A stretch of 64,000 nucleotides of DNA from Bin5 sp034422415 (GCA_965202955.1 OZ241871.1:1364001-1428000), one strand, 5' to 3'; positions 46,943-56,649 are shown, counted from the stretch's first letter. Numbers and translations: made by a program. The notes: generated by a model from the letters alone, not told the origin.

Positions 46943-47014
46943 GGCCGGCTCTTGGCGTTACTTTCAGGGAAGATGATAGCTTACACGGGCTTCTTCAAAA
47001 GCCAGAACGCGGTC

Positions 47015-47450
47015 TGTGTAGGCTGTCTCAGAAGTCGGGCTGAGAGCGTACGACAATTGCGTCTGAGGGGTAGGCCGGGTTTAGGAAGAGGCTTACCTAA
47101 GATGTAGGAGGAGCGCACATGCCTTTTCGGGAGATGAGTAGAGAGCAGATGTGGATGCTGCCACCGACGCTTGACGAGCTGTTGCCGCCGGATCATCGAG
47201 CAAGGTTTGTGGCCGAGTTCGTCGATGCCCTGGACAGGGAAGGCTGGGCCGAGCTTGGTGTGGAGATGGGAGGGGAGCCTCTGGGTGCGCCTGCCTACCA
47301 TCCCAGAGCGCTCCTGTGCGTGTGGCTTTACGGATTCATGACGGGCGTGCGTTCATGCCGCAAGCTGGAGACGGCCTGTCGTGACCAGATACCGTACCTG
47401 TGGTTGACCGGATGGCAGCACCCCGACCACAACACGCTGTGGCGGTTCTA
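47015..47450 (+). mobile_element. Truncated IS1182-type insertion sequence
   Basis: The left end (GGCTGTCTCAGAAGTC, about 47022-47037) is followed by a leader with AGGAGGAG and the transposase start. The element stops abruptly at about 47448; neither the catalytic domain nor the right end is present. Confidence 0.75.
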
Positions 47451-47451
47451 A
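47119..47451 (+). pseudogene. Transposase N-terminal fragment (IS1182 family)
   Basis: This 110-residue frame begins MPFREMSREQ and contains the family's N-terminal domain: LLPPDHRARFVAEFVDAL, then YHPRALLCVWLYGFMTGVRSCRKLE and PYLWLTGWQHPDHNTLWRF. In intact transposases this is followed by about 350 residues with the DDE catalytic core. Here the frame ends right after WRF, where the insertion is broken, 13 bases from the stop of the retropepsin gene on the other strand. It cannot transpose. Confidence 0.85.
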
Positions 47452-47463
47452 TAGTGGGATTAG

Positions 47464-47895
47464 CTAGAGCTGCGATGGATATTCAAATGTGAATTCAGTG
47501 TACCCGTTTTGTTTGTTTTCAAGAAAGAGATTTCCCATCGTTATAATGTCCATTCCGATTATCACGTCAAATGCACCGAAATTGCCTTGGGACACCTCTA
47601 CACCTGACAGATACACTATGGGGATTCTGAGGTTTACATGATGAATCGGGACCCTGTCTGTCTGACCCATTGCGTGTTGCATAGGCACATATCCTTCTAT
47701 GCTGAGATTGAGTATGTCGGCAACCCGCTTGGAAACGGCACTTTGGGTAGCACCAGTATCCCATAAGGCGACCCCCTCAAGGTGAAGAGGGGGTCGTTCA
47801 GAAGGATCAGTAGGATCCCATGCGGCAGAAACTAAGCAAGAGGTTTCAATCCTACGTTTGTCAGTTGGAAACGCAATTCTGAATCTGTGTTCCAT
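47464..47895 (-). CDS. Retropepsin-like aspartic protease
   Basis: This 143-residue single-domain protein has the aspartic protease active-site motif at residues 46-49 (LWDTGATQS) and the second conserved hydrophobic-glycine segment DVIIGMDI at 110-117. Such single-domain proteins act as dimers, as in retroviruses. The start overlaps the 3' end of the DUF5678-like gene by 35 bases, so the two are translated together. The region is less GC-rich than the giant-gene array. Its substrate is unknown; partnership with the small upstream protein is the main clue. Confidence 0.8.
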   Translation of the reverse strand: MEHRFRIAFPTDKRRIETSCLVSAAWDPTDPSERPPLHLEGVALWDTGATQSAVSKRVADILNLSIEGYVPMQHAMGQTDRVPIHHVNLRIPIVYLSGVEVSQGNFGAFDVIIGMDIITMGNLFLENKQNGYTEFTFEYPSQL

Positions 47896-48157
47896 CTAAC
47901 TCCTCTTGCATACTGGAGAAGAAGCGAGGCGAATGAAATACTACAGTAAGAGCATCTATGCTCTCCTTTACTTGCTGAATTAACACCGTCCCTGGTTCAT
48001 GTTCAGCATAGACGGCGTTGGCAGCCTCGGCATACGTGTCGAATATGCCGAGGATATCATCGCCCTTTATGGCGATCATCTTGCCCGCGTGATCCACTCC
48101 CTCCTTTTCAATAAAGGCGAGAAAGCGATCAAACTCTTGCTTGAGTTGCTCTGCCAT
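47861..48157 (-). CDS. DUF5678-like small protein, partner of the retropepsin
   Basis: This 98-residue protein has a helical N-terminus (EQLKQEFDRFLAFIEKEG) and a short beta-rich core (AGKMIAIKGDDILGIFDTYAEAANAVY) typical of DUF5678-like proteins. The ATG at 48157 has GGGAGAG upstream. Co-occurrence of such small proteins with retropepsin-like genes in one operon is something I recall from other bacteria but cannot verify here. It overlaps the protease gene by 35 bases, suggesting a fixed stoichiometric or substrate-protease relation. Confidence 0.65.
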   Translation of the reverse strand: MAEQLKQEFDRFLAFIEKEGVDHAGKMIAIKGDDILGIFDTYAEAANAVYAEHEPGTVLIQQVKESIDALTVVFHSPRFFSSMQEELDGTQIQNCVSN

Positions 48158-48262
48158 GATTCTCTCTCCCTTTGAGAAAAGTCGTTCAGGTCCTGTTAGC
48201 GTGTGCCTGTAGCAGGGCAAAGATACTACTACCTCAATTCCTCCTTGTCAAGATGCATCTTG

Positions 48263-48292
48263 ATTATAGCACGGCAAAAAAAGGCGGTACAA
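48263..48292 (-). promoter_or_regulatory. Promoter of the DUF5678-like/retropepsin operon
   Basis: On the minus strand TTGTAC (48292-48287), an 18-base spacer and a perfect TATAAT (48268-48263) lie about 105 bases upstream of the ATG at 48157. The promoter sits in the gap after the STAND gene's stop, so the pair is likely to be expressed independently. Confidence 0.6.
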
Positions 48293-48360
48293 AGTATTCT
48301 GACCTCTCTCCTTTCTGGAAGTCCAAAGATTGGGGCTCACTTCACACCACAGTACAGTCC

Positions 48361-51300
48361 TCACCGCTCAAAGTCCTCTAGCACTTTGTTTATCCCATAG
48401 GCGCTATTCGCCATCAGTCTGTCGATAAGATTGAGGCTTCTGGCTCGAATTGTGTCCTCTGCATTCTGTTGGTAGGTGCGTAGAGTCAGTTTTGCGACAG
48501 TATCTGCGTCCCATGCCGATTCTGTGCCGATGTTGGATGTTGTGCGTCCGGCCATGTCAACAAACCGTTCGCACGCCGACAGCGTGACTTCAGGAAGCTT
48601 GGCGGTGGTCTCTTCCAAGGCCATCATAAGGTGAACGTAATTCTGCTGGAAGGCATCGCTGGAAACAAACTGCGCGATTAGATGTTCGTATTCTTCAATT
48701 TGCGTTCCCCTAAATCTGGAAAAGCATTGCGCGGCTTCAGAACGGACTTCGCCATTACAATCGTTGAACAGCCGAGTCAGCGCTTCCTCGCAAAATGAGC
48801 GGTACGTTGCTGTTCCGACGTTGGCCGCCATTACTTGCGCCGCGCCGGTCTTCTGGGCTTCTGACCCAGACAGGCAGATCCTCACCAGACCAGCGGCCTC
48901 TGGGAAATGCAAGGCGACAATGCAGGCTTGGCGCGCGCCGGTGGAAGCTACATCCGGGAGTTGTGAAAAGACCATGCGTTCCAAAATCGGCGACAGTTCC
49001 TGAAAATGCGTTTGGAGAGCGAAGACCAAGAACCGCTCCACGAAGTGCGTTTGGAGCAACGCGTCTTCGGCGCTGCAGAGCTGTTGGAATAGATTGACTG
49101 CCAGGTCCCGGTCATGGCGCAAAACGGCCAAGAGCGCTTGGGCTACGCATGACCTGACAGCAACGGAAGGGTCGTTTACCATCTTCTGCAATGCAGGCTG
49201 AAAGCGCGCGAGCCGTCTGTGGTCGGCTTCGATCAATCTCGCCATCGCCTCCGCGGCCCTGCCGCGATTCGTGTTGATGCCGTTCGTCAGGATGTCCCCG
49301 CCGAAGAAGGGATCTCCTCCTGGCGAAGCTGGGGTTCGCCACAATTCCTGCTGGGGGTCGGGATCCTCGGTCGCATACCATGCCACAAGGTCAAGCGCCT
49401 CCGACGGGACGCTGCCTTGGGCTGAACTGGCGATTGGATCGCAGATATAGCGGCCTAGCGGCCGGGCCTCAATGCGGTGACACCTTTTAGCGACTCCGAC
49501 GATAGTCTCGATATTTAAGTCTGTGTCAGTGATGCCGCGCAGGACCGCTTCGAAGTAGAATGGATTGGCGTAATCTGGAAAGTGCAAAACCAATTCCGCG
49601 AACCGCCTGGGGTCGTCCTTTACCCTATCTTCCAGAACCCGGGACAGTTCGAGCGCTCCCCCGACATAAGTGTCGTCTTGCATAAATTCACGGTCATCGG
49701 CATCGTACTTGTGAATAGCTGAGAGCCATTGCTCGTCGTTCATCTCTGCGGCCGCATCCTCAGGTATCGGAGGCTGGGCCGCTTGGAGTTCCCTAGGCGT
49801 CGGAGATGGCGGTTCTTGATCACCAAACTTCCGTCGCCACTCTTCGAGGCGTTTGATAACATCCTCTGAACGTCGCGTTTCAATTATGCCCTCTAGCAGG
49901 GTGAATTGAGCGCGCCCGAATTGCTTTCTGCCCCAGATGCTTCTTTCCCAGTCCGAGTAATATCCAAGCAGCAACGTTTCCAGTTGTCTGAGTTTCTCGT
50001 CGGAGCAATGAGGCGAAATGGCTTCGATCAACTGCCTGGCCGCCCAATGTGTGTCCGAGGAGTAACCTATATTCAAGCGCTCCGGGTTCTTGTAGAGGTG
50101 GTCTACTCCTTCGTCCGCAAATAGCGGCCCGTTAGCAGCGAGGCTTCGGACTAGCAGGTATTGAATTGTTTCGAACGGAGAATCACGAAGGGACTCTATC
50201 AGTGAACGGTATATCTGCGCATCCTGTAAGGCAAGCTTGGACAGGGCGGTTACCATTGCATTCAGCAGAGCGGCCTTGATAGTGTACCCATTCCCGAAAC
50301 TCCTAAAGTGCCAAACTTGGTCTTGTAGAAGCCCGCCAGACTTTTGCAGAGCGCAGTCTTCAATGACTCTTTGCATGAACGGCATGATCTCTCGAACAAA
50401 AGCTTCGGGAGCATTGCCGGCAAGTTCGGTAAGCGTTTTTCCACCAAATAGACTGTCTGCGACGTTGCCTTTGCGGTTGGCAAAGGGATTGGGCTGGCCT
50501 TCCTTGAGGCATAGCCGACGCCTTCGATTGAGGTAATGTCCGACTACCTCGCAGCCCCACGACGGGTGGTTGGATCGCAAGCTATTCAGGAGGAGCCAGA
50601 AGTCGCCGTTGGATGCTTTAACGCCTTCTACGTCGTCGAGAAAACCTTTGTCTATCAGTTGGAGCATCAGTTCAAGGTAACGCCGCTCTTGACTCCAATC
50701 TCCCCACACTGCCATGTGGCGCAGGCGACAATTCCAGTGTTTTGACTTGTCGACGTATGGTTCTAAGATTTCCGCCACCCTGTCGGGCAGTTCCCTCTGG
50801 ATTATCCTCAAGAGGGTAAAGGCCTGTTCGATGATGGCCTCATCCGGGTCATCCAGCCACTGCTGCACTAATCCCAGGGAGTCCACCAACCGGAACCAGG
50901 GCGGGCGGCGCACCGTGATCCAGACATGGCGTGAAACGGGACTGCTGAAGTCTGTTTCAGCAAGACGGAATATGACGTACCATTCCTCTCTTGCAGGCTC
51001 CGACAGATCGGCCAAGAGGGCCCAGACCACCTGCTTGATGTGGAAGCGAACGTCCGGGCTGGCGAGGGTTTCTTCGAGGTCGGCGACGTATCGATCGAAA
51101 TCCGTAGCGCGCAGGTAAAGCAGTATCTGCCTCACTTGGGCGCGGCGGAAGAGATGTTGTTCGCCGCTCGTCAACAGTTCCAACAGGCTCTGGGGACGTC
51201 CCGCAAAACGCCGGGCAAAAGCATAATCGAAAAACCCTTCATGGAAAAAAGAGTATCGCTTGTTTTCGAGGACCAGAATATTTTCCGACACCATCGCTTC

Positions 51301-52875
51301 GGCGTCACTTTGCCAGTTCTCAACAGTAACTTCCGGCGCGTTCAGAGTCTGGCGTTCGTGCATATGGTCTGACAGGGCGTATACCACCTGGGTCCATTGC
51401 ACCGTCCGGCCCATACGCTTCTGGATGACTCTTTGCTTGTACCGCCAGAACCGTGCGTAAAGATCCTGGGCCGTTTCGAAATTCAGGGCGTGGATTTCTT
51501 CGTCCGGCACCAGCTCCGACAGCAGTTTCAGATGCAACGGGATCGACAACAGGTCCAATTGCCTGGCATTGAGGGAGTCTGCATCCAAACCGAACCCTTC
51601 AACAACCTCCCGCACAGCCTCGTGTGCTAGTCTCTCAACAGCTATGGCCTCGGCGACTCCATTGGAATCCGTCAGCCGGCGCAGGCGGTGGTCGTTGTCA
51701 AGATCGAACTTGCGGCAAGCCAGCAGGATGCGCATATTGGGATGGGCTTGCGCCTGCTGGACGATTTCATAGACGCACTCGAAGAGATCGGGATTCCGGC
51801 CTGAGGCTAGGCTCAAAGCATCCAATTGGTCTATGACAAGGACACACCGCTTTCCCTGAGCCAAGACGGCAAGGACGTTGGCGGGAGAGCCTGGCAGTCC
51901 AATCTGCTTGCCAACGTCGTCTGGCAGTGAGGTGAACTCCAACTGGTCGGCGCGAAGGGCCACCACTGGGATGCCAGCATCGAGGAGTTTCTCAACCACC
52001 TGAAGCATTACTCCGCTCTTGCCGATGCCCGCCTCTCCGGTTACCAGAACGCCTGCTTTTTCATGGGTTTTTTTCAAGTGCGCGTTGACTGTCTGAACCT
52101 CATGGCGCGGGAGGACAGTACGATTGATGGCTTGAACGCGCAGGGGGTTGAGATAGCGCTTGTTCGCCTCCTCGACAGCCTTGAGGACGTGGGGGTCCTT
52201 GTCCCAGTGGCGGCGTTTTAACCCTCTGGACTCTAAATGGCTCCAGATATCAGTGGCCGTGAGTTCTTGGTGGATTTTATCCGAAGCCAACTCAGCCAGA
52301 ACGTCTACAACGGTTGCGGCATTGCCATCGACCAGCGTTGATGCGCGGCTTTCAATCATGTGTCGAAGGGAGGACTCGTCGAGTGTTCTTATGTGGACGC
52401 GCTTCAGTTGCTCGTATATTGCCTGCTTCGGCAAAGTTGGGTGGGACCTATGAAAAAGGTCGAAGTTCGTCCTCATTTGGTCGGTGTCTATGAATGCTGC
52501 GTTGAATTCCTCCCAGTTAGCCGACCTTCTGGCTCTATCAGATAGTTCGGCTAACTGGCCTGCCGAGATGGCAGAAACGAATACACAATGCACCATTGGG
52601 TCTGCTTGGAGTTTGGCGGTGAAGTTGGTCAGAACGCCCTCTCTTTTCAGAGCGTTGAGTGTCCAGTTCCCGACGGAACGCTGTCGCTTTACTTGGTGAT
52701 ATTCCTGGACTCCCTGTTTCGTGGTCCAGAACTCAACCCCTTGTCCTTCCGGACCGGGCGGTTCCAGACGTATTGAGTCAGCCTTTTCGTCCATGACATC
52801 CAGCATGCACGCCACAGTCCAACGTCCTTCGTATCGGTTGCCAAATTTATTTGCTGCTCCGCCCGCTAACGGCAT
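48361..52875 (-). CDS. STAND NTPase with Cap4/DUF4297-like N-terminal nuclease domain (Avs-like)
   Basis: This 1504-residue protein has three parts. Residues 1-200 resemble Cap4/DUF4297-type endonuclease domains: Glu16 in NRYEG, Glu38 in RLEP and YHQVK at 59-63, which supplies the QxK of a PD-(D/E)XK-like site. A P-loop ATPase follows, with Walker A GEAGIGKS (280-287) and Walker B VLVIDQLD (345-352). From about residue 600 to the end is a long helical-repeat region of the sort that senses ligands in STAND proteins. Similar nuclease-STAND-repeat proteins are Avs antiviral sensors that degrade DNA after recognising phage proteins. No effector partner is required. The ATG at 52875 is preceded by GGAGG 12 bases upstream. 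Confidence 0.78.
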   Translation of the reverse strand: MPLAGGAANKFGNRYEGRWTVACMLDVMDEKADSIRLEPPGPEGQGVEFWTTKQGVQEYHQVKRQRSVGNWTLNALKREGVLTNFTAKLQADPMVHCVFVSAISAGQLAELSDRARRSANWEEFNAAFIDTDQMRTNFDLFHRSHPTLPKQAIYEQLKRVHIRTLDESSLRHMIESRASTLVDGNAATVVDVLAELASDKIHQELTATDIWSHLESRGLKRRHWDKDPHVLKAVEEANKRYLNPLRVQAINRTVLPRHEVQTVNAHLKKTHEKAGVLVTGEAGIGKSGVMLQVVEKLLDAGIPVVALRADQLEFTSLPDDVGKQIGLPGSPANVLAVLAQGKRCVLVIDQLDALSLASGRNPDLFECVYEIVQQAQAHPNMRILLACRKFDLDNDHRLRRLTDSNGVAEAIAVERLAHEAVREVVEGFGLDADSLNARQLDLLSIPLHLKLLSELVPDEEIHALNFETAQDLYARFWRYKQRVIQKRMGRTVQWTQVVYALSDHMHERQTLNAPEVTVENWQSDAEAMVSENILVLENKRYSFFHEGFFDYAFARRFAGRPQSLLELLTSGEQHLFRRAQVRQILLYLRATDFDRYVADLEETLASPDVRFHIKQVVWALLADLSEPAREEWYVIFRLAETDFSSPVSRHVWITVRRPPWFRLVDSLGLVQQWLDDPDEAIIEQAFTLLRIIQRELPDRVAEILEPYVDKSKHWNCRLRHMAVWGDWSQERRYLELMLQLIDKGFLDDVEGVKASNGDFWLLLNSLRSNHPSWGCEVVGHYLNRRRRLCLKEGQPNPFANRKGNVADSLFGGKTLTELAGNAPEAFVREIMPFMQRVIEDCALQKSGGLLQDQVWHFRSFGNGYTIKAALLNAMVTALSKLALQDAQIYRSLIESLRDSPFETIQYLLVRSLAANGPLFADEGVDHLYKNPERLNIGYSSDTHWAARQLIEAISPHCSDEKLRQLETLLLGYYSDWERSIWGRKQFGRAQFTLLEGIIETRRSEDVIKRLEEWRRKFGDQEPPSPTPRELQAAQPPIPEDAAAEMNDEQWLSAIHKYDADDREFMQDDTYVGGALELSRVLEDRVKDDPRRFAELVLHFPDYANPFYFEAVLRGITDTDLNIETIVGVAKRCHRIEARPLGRYICDPIASSAQGSVPSEALDLVAWYATEDPDPQQELWRTPASPGGDPFFGGDILTNGINTNRGRAAEAMARLIEADHRRLARFQPALQKMVNDPSVAVRSCVAQALLAVLRHDRDLAVNLFQQLCSAEDALLQTHFVERFLVFALQTHFQELSPILERMVFSQLPDVASTGARQACIVALHFPEAAGLVRICLSGSEAQKTGAAQVMAANVGTATYRSFCEEALTRLFNDCNGEVRSEAAQCFSRFRGTQIEEYEHLIAQFVSSDAFQQNYVHLMMALEETTAKLPEVTLSACERFVDMAGRTTSNIGTESAWDADTVAKLTLRTYQQNAEDTIRARSLNLIDRLMANSAYGINKVLEDFER

Positions 52876-53039
52876 AGCTTGGTAGTTCCTCCAATCATTC
52901 CAAAAGATGATCTATCATGCCCAATTCGCTGGTCACGCAATAGGCAAGTTGGTCATCACTGTTGCGCCCGCCGCCCTCGCGTAAGTCTTCGTCACTCTAC
53001 AAGAGCGCGCGTCATCTTCGATGCACCAAAAGATACAGC

Positions 53040-53100
53040 CTTGGTGGTCGGTTCCACTATACCCTTTAGCTCGTGGTCCAGTTTTTGGGGCCCACTTCAA
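53040..53100 (-). mobile_element. IS3-family left-end relic, fragment 2
   Basis: On the minus strand TTGAAGTGGGCCCCAAAAAC and the following TGGACCACGAGCTAAAGG match the terminal repeat and leader of the same element seen at 54605-54990. Downstream of about 53040 similarity fades. It lies between the HEPN gene and the STAND gene. Confidence 0.75.
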
Positions 53101-53125
53101 GGGGTCGGCGTAACGGTCTTCTTGG

Positions 53126-54577
53126 TCATCGGTTGATTGTTTCAGAGAGACGCCTATAGCGCTCCGGGGTGTAGCTACAAAGGCCCTGCAGGAGCAAGTA
53201 TTCAAGAAAGTACTGGCTTAGATCGTGGACATGGAAGTATTCGGAATAAGAATTGTCCAAGAGTTCTGAGTGCTGAGTCTTGAATGTATGACTGTTTCTC
53301 TGAAGAGGATGCACGACGTAGTTACGCACGCTGTTGAGAAGTGGAACGCCGGACCTATTCAATCCCAATACCGTCGCAAGTCTTGCCGTCACGGGTGTTC
53401 TTGATGCATCCAAACACGGGTCTGGGACGTTGAATTGTTCCAGGGCTCTTTCGACGACTCGGGTGGAGCTATCCCGTGCCGGGTTAGATATGAGCAGGTG
53501 AGCAAGCATGTCCAGGCCCGCATAGCTAGTTGCGACCGCTTCACGGGGAAGTCCGGCCCGTTGAACAGCTTCGCTGTTGATATAGTACTCAATTATGCGG
53601 TTGACTTCGTTCTGATGTTTCTCCCATGCTGACCAGAATCTAGGAAACAGACGCTCCAAGTAAACAGTTGCAGGTCTCATGCTGTCATTTACAAACCAGT
53701 TGGTTGATGATGGCTTATGTGTGAACTTGCCTATCTGTCCCCAGGTTACTACGTTTTCGGAATCATATCCGATCACCGCGGTGGGATGTCGAAAGGCGGA
53801 GCCAGCAAAAGACAGGAAATAGGTGAGTCCCTCCAGCAGATGACTCAATTCCTTGACACTAAATTCCTCTTCTTCAGTTCTGGTTATTAGTCCTGAGTAA
53901 CTGATACAACCCCTTGTTTCCTCATCGTCTTTTGTGAGAGTGATCATCCAGCCAGTATCGGTCTTGAGAACAATATTCACCTGAGGGCTCACTTTCACCA
54001 CAGCTTTATTTTCAGGCAGCAACGCCGATACCGCATTCAATCGTTTCTTGAAGTTTTCGAATTCTCCTTCACTGGAGAGTTGTCCAAACAAAGACTGCCC
54101 AGCAGGAATCGTTACTTTTGGGAAGTCTACGAGGCTAAATTCAGCCCTCTTCAGCATTGATTCACGCACTACAATTTGATTCTTATTGATACTCAATATT
54201 CCTCTATGGTGAGAGTCTGCCAGAATGAGTTTCGCTTCCATATTGGGTCCCGACAGATCGGCTTCAAATGCGGTTGGGGCTGGCCTATCATTGAATCTGA
54301 GGCTTGCAGTATTTCCACTTATCCAGAGGCGTTTCAATTTAGGATGGGTCCCCAAGATTTCACTGTCAGACCAGCTTAGCTTTCCTTCAACTGGTTCTGG
54401 CATGTATGCTGGAGCACCGTAATATCGCAGCTCGAAATATCCACCTTCAGATAGTTGAGGAATGATAGTAAGTGGGAATTCCTCATTATCGAAGCTAAGG
54501 ACTGCATTGACAGGGACATCCAACTCTGCCTTCAATACTTCAGTAAAGAATATCTGTTCCAGATTATTGAATTGCAT
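53126..54577 (-). CDS. ApeA-like HEPN-domain protein (candidate defence ribonuclease)
   Basis: This 483-residue protein has a beta-rich N-terminal half and a helical C-terminal half carrying the HEPN signature R-x4-H at Arg417-His422 (RNYVVH). The same layout, N-terminal beta domain plus C-terminal HEPN, is found in ApeA, an anti-phage protein; HEPN domains of this type cleave RNA, often tRNA. The assignment to ApeA rests on architecture, not on conserved N-terminal motifs. ATG 54577 (MQFNNLEQ) is preferred to an in-frame start at 54637 that would read through the IS3 relic. The gene is flanked on both sides by IS3 pieces and looks less GC-rich. Confidence 0.65.
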   Translation of the reverse strand: MQFNNLEQIFFTEVLKAELDVPVNAVLSFDNEEFPLTIIPQLSEGGYFELRYYGAPAYMPEPVEGKLSWSDSEILGTHPKLKRLWISGNTASLRFNDRPAPTAFEADLSGPNMEAKLILADSHHRGILSINKNQIVVRESMLKRAEFSLVDFPKVTIPAGQSLFGQLSSEGEFENFKKRLNAVSALLPENKAVVKVSPQVNIVLKTDTGWMITLTKDDEETRGCISYSGLITRTEEEEFSVKELSHLLEGLTYFLSFAGSAFRHPTAVIGYDSENVVTWGQIGKFTHKPSSTNWFVNDSMRPATVYLERLFPRFWSAWEKHQNEVNRIIEYYINSEAVQRAGLPREAVATSYAGLDMLAHLLISNPARDSSTRVVERALEQFNVPDPCLDASRTPVTARLATVLGLNRSGVPLLNSVRNYVVHPLQRNSHTFKTQHSELLDNSYSEYFHVHDLSQYFLEYLLLQGLCSYTPERYRRLSETINR

Positions 54578-54604
54578 GGTGTTGCTTTGTCTTGTTGTGG
54601 TGTA

Positions 54605-54990
54605 TGGTGAGCCCCGATTTTTTGTGGTTGGCCCCAATCGTTAGGCCACGAAATGGGGAAAGCAAGGTGCATTTAGGCAAATGCGGCTGGCTCTTCCGCC
54701 GGCGTGCGATAGTCGGGAAACTGATGCAGCCTTTCGTGGTTGTAGAAGATTCTTGGCCCGCCTTCCAGCAGGTACCGTGTCCAGGAACGTATCATGCTGG
54801 CATAAGTCTCGTGCTCACTCGACAACTGGCTCTTCGCCTTGCTGCCTTCGAGCGCTTCCAACGCAACCCGGAATTTGGGCTGCTGCTTGCCGCCGCCGTT
54901 TCTTGACCATCGTGCTGCCCCTCCACAGGCTTGGTGAACTGCTCCATAATACACCTTAGCTTGTGGTCCAGTTTTTGGGGCCCACTTCAA
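54605..54990 (-). mobile_element. Internally deleted IS3-family element, fragment 3
   Basis: Reading on the minus strand from 54990: terminal repeat (TTGAAGTGGGCCCCAAAAAC), start of orfA (KQQPKFRVALEALEGSKAKS), then directly the C-terminus of orfB (RIFYNHERLHQFPDYRTPAEE). The central 1 kb, with the integrase core, is gone. A poorer match to the inverted repeat lies near 54605-54635. It is a short non-autonomous derivative. The frame through it is a chimera, not a gene. Confidence 0.8.
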
Positions 54991-55180
54991 AGCTCACATG
55001 TCGTTAATGAGCCCATATACCCATATACTGAGAACTTCAAAGTGCGTTATCATGCGGTTGGTCCTTCTCGGGAGATGCTCTGTTGGTGTCGAACTCCAAA
55101 GTTATCTCACCATAGGACTTTTTTCAAACGCTATCTAGCATAAGGCCTTAGAAGGCCACCACCATTCGGGGAGAACCACC

Positions 55181-56647
55181 GTGCGTGACGCCTTTCGCCC
55201 GCAACGCTCATCGAAAAAGATCGTCATTTCCAGTGTTCTGGAATTTCAGACACAGCTAATCCAACTTAACCCAGGCAACTCTAACCTTCTATATCGTGGT
55301 CAACCCGACTCCTCCTGGAACGTCAGCTGTTCAGCGGCCCGACGACTTACCCAGAACCCCGCTCATCCTGTCGAATCTCACTTGATCAACCATCTCCTTG
55401 TGGGCTATTTGGAAATCCTCCTCGCTAAAGCCAAAATGCGGCAGTTTCTGCCAGCAGGTTTTGATACCAGTTCGGCCGACCTGGAACTCCTAGCACAACT
55501 ACAGCACCAGGGCGCAGCAACAGGACTGATAGATTTTACCAGACAACCCTCTGTGGCCCTCTGGTTCGCATGCAATGAGGCTTTCGAGAATGATGGAGCC
55601 GTCTACGTCCTCCCTCTTTCCGCAACAAGGGAAATAAGAAGCACGAACGATCTCAATAGGACAATTCAGTCATTTTATGAAGAATGCACTCTGTTTTCGT
55701 GGGAGCCTTCGCCGTTAGGTAACCGCATCGTCGCACAAAGTTCATTCTTTGTGTTCGGTGCTCCTGTTATTCCCCGACATACCTTAACCGAGTTGGTCGT
55801 CCAAGCTGACTCCAAGCGAGACATTCTTGCCCAGCTGGAAACAACATTCGGCATAAATGAGGAAGCACTGGTCCCAGATTTTCCAGGGTACGCTGTCGCT
55901 AACGCCACCAAAAAAACTTTTGATGTCAGACGGACTGTCACATACTGGACAGAGCAAATTGAGTTAGCGAAGAACGACTCACAGAAGTCTCTCGCTCACT
56001 TTAACTGTGGTGTTGCATACAGTGCTGTGAAAGACTTCGAAAATGCTATTGACCAATTCGACCAGTCAACACAAATCAAGGAGTTTTCAATAGCCTACAA
56101 CAACAGAGGATTCATCAAAGTTGAACTTGGTCAGTTCAAAGAGGCAGTAATAGACTTTGGAAAGGCAATCCAAGTCAACCCCAAGAGTCAGTTGGCATAC
56201 AATAATCGTGGCGCGGCCTACACTAGACTTGGCTTGTTGCGCGAAGCGATTTCAGACCTCGACAAAGCAATTCTACTCAACCCAGAATACGCTGACGCCT
56301 ATCACAATCGAGGGATTACAAGATCCATGCTTGACAGGAATGACAAAGCAATTGAAGACTTTAGCAAGGTAATCAGTCTTGACTTGAATTACGTGGAAGC
56401 CTACTTTAGGCGGGGGTTAGTGAGACTCGCGCTCGATCAATTAGATGAAGCGGTTGCTGACTTCGATAAGGCCATCACGCTTTACCCTGATTATGGGGAA
56501 GCTTATGACAATAGAGGGGTAGCGAAACTTGCACTTGGGCACAAAGGGGAGGCAGCTCTAGATTTTGAAGCGGCCCTACGAATCGATCCAGACTACGATT
56601 CTGCACGCCAACATCTGGAATCACTGGAGGCTGGTGATGAAGAATGA
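55181..56647 (+). CDS. FRG domain-TPR protein
   Basis: This 488-residue protein has an N-terminal FRG domain with the family motifs LLYRGQ (36-41) and LLAQLQHQGAATGLIDFT (about 104-121), followed by WFAC. FRG domains are frequent in phage-resistance and toxin-like genes; their activity is not settled. From about residue 265 there are six or seven tetratricopeptide repeats (AYNNRGxxxxxLGxxxEAIxDFDKAI), usually protein-protein scaffolds. The start is GTG 55181; no better ATG lies nearby. It is on the opposite strand to the HEPN gene and is bounded by IS3 relics on both sides (54990, 56650), the latter beginning three bases after its stop. Confidence 0.82.
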   Translation: MRDAFRPQRSSKKIVISSVLEFQTQLIQLNPGNSNLLYRGQPDSSWNVSCSAARRLTQNPAHPVESHLINHLLVGYLEILLAKAKMRQFLPAGFDTSSADLELLAQLQHQGAATGLIDFTRQPSVALWFACNEAFENDGAVYVLPLSATREIRSTNDLNRTIQSFYEECTLFSWEPSPLGNRIVAQSSFFVFGAPVIPRHTLTELVVQADSKRDILAQLETTFGINEEALVPDFPGYAVANATKKTFDVRRTVTYWTEQIELAKNDSQKSLAHFNCGVAYSAVKDFENAIDQFDQSTQIKEFSIAYNNRGFIKVELGQFKEAVIDFGKAIQVNPKSQLAYNNRGAAYTRLGLLREAISDLDKAILLNPEYADAYHNRGITRSMLDRNDKAIEDFSKVISLDLNYVEAYFRRGLVRLALDQLDEAVADFDKAITLYPDYGEAYDNRGVAKLALGHKGEAALDFEAALRIDPDYDSARQHLESLEAGDEE

Positions 56648-56649
56648 GC

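Noticed and set aside
52933..53205. A 90-residue minus-strand frame upstream of the STAND gene
   Set aside because: It runs through the IS3 terminal repeat and overlaps the end of the HEPN gene.
54673..54990. A 105-residue gene in the IS3 relic
   Set aside because: It is a chimera of orfA start and orfB end produced by an internal deletion.
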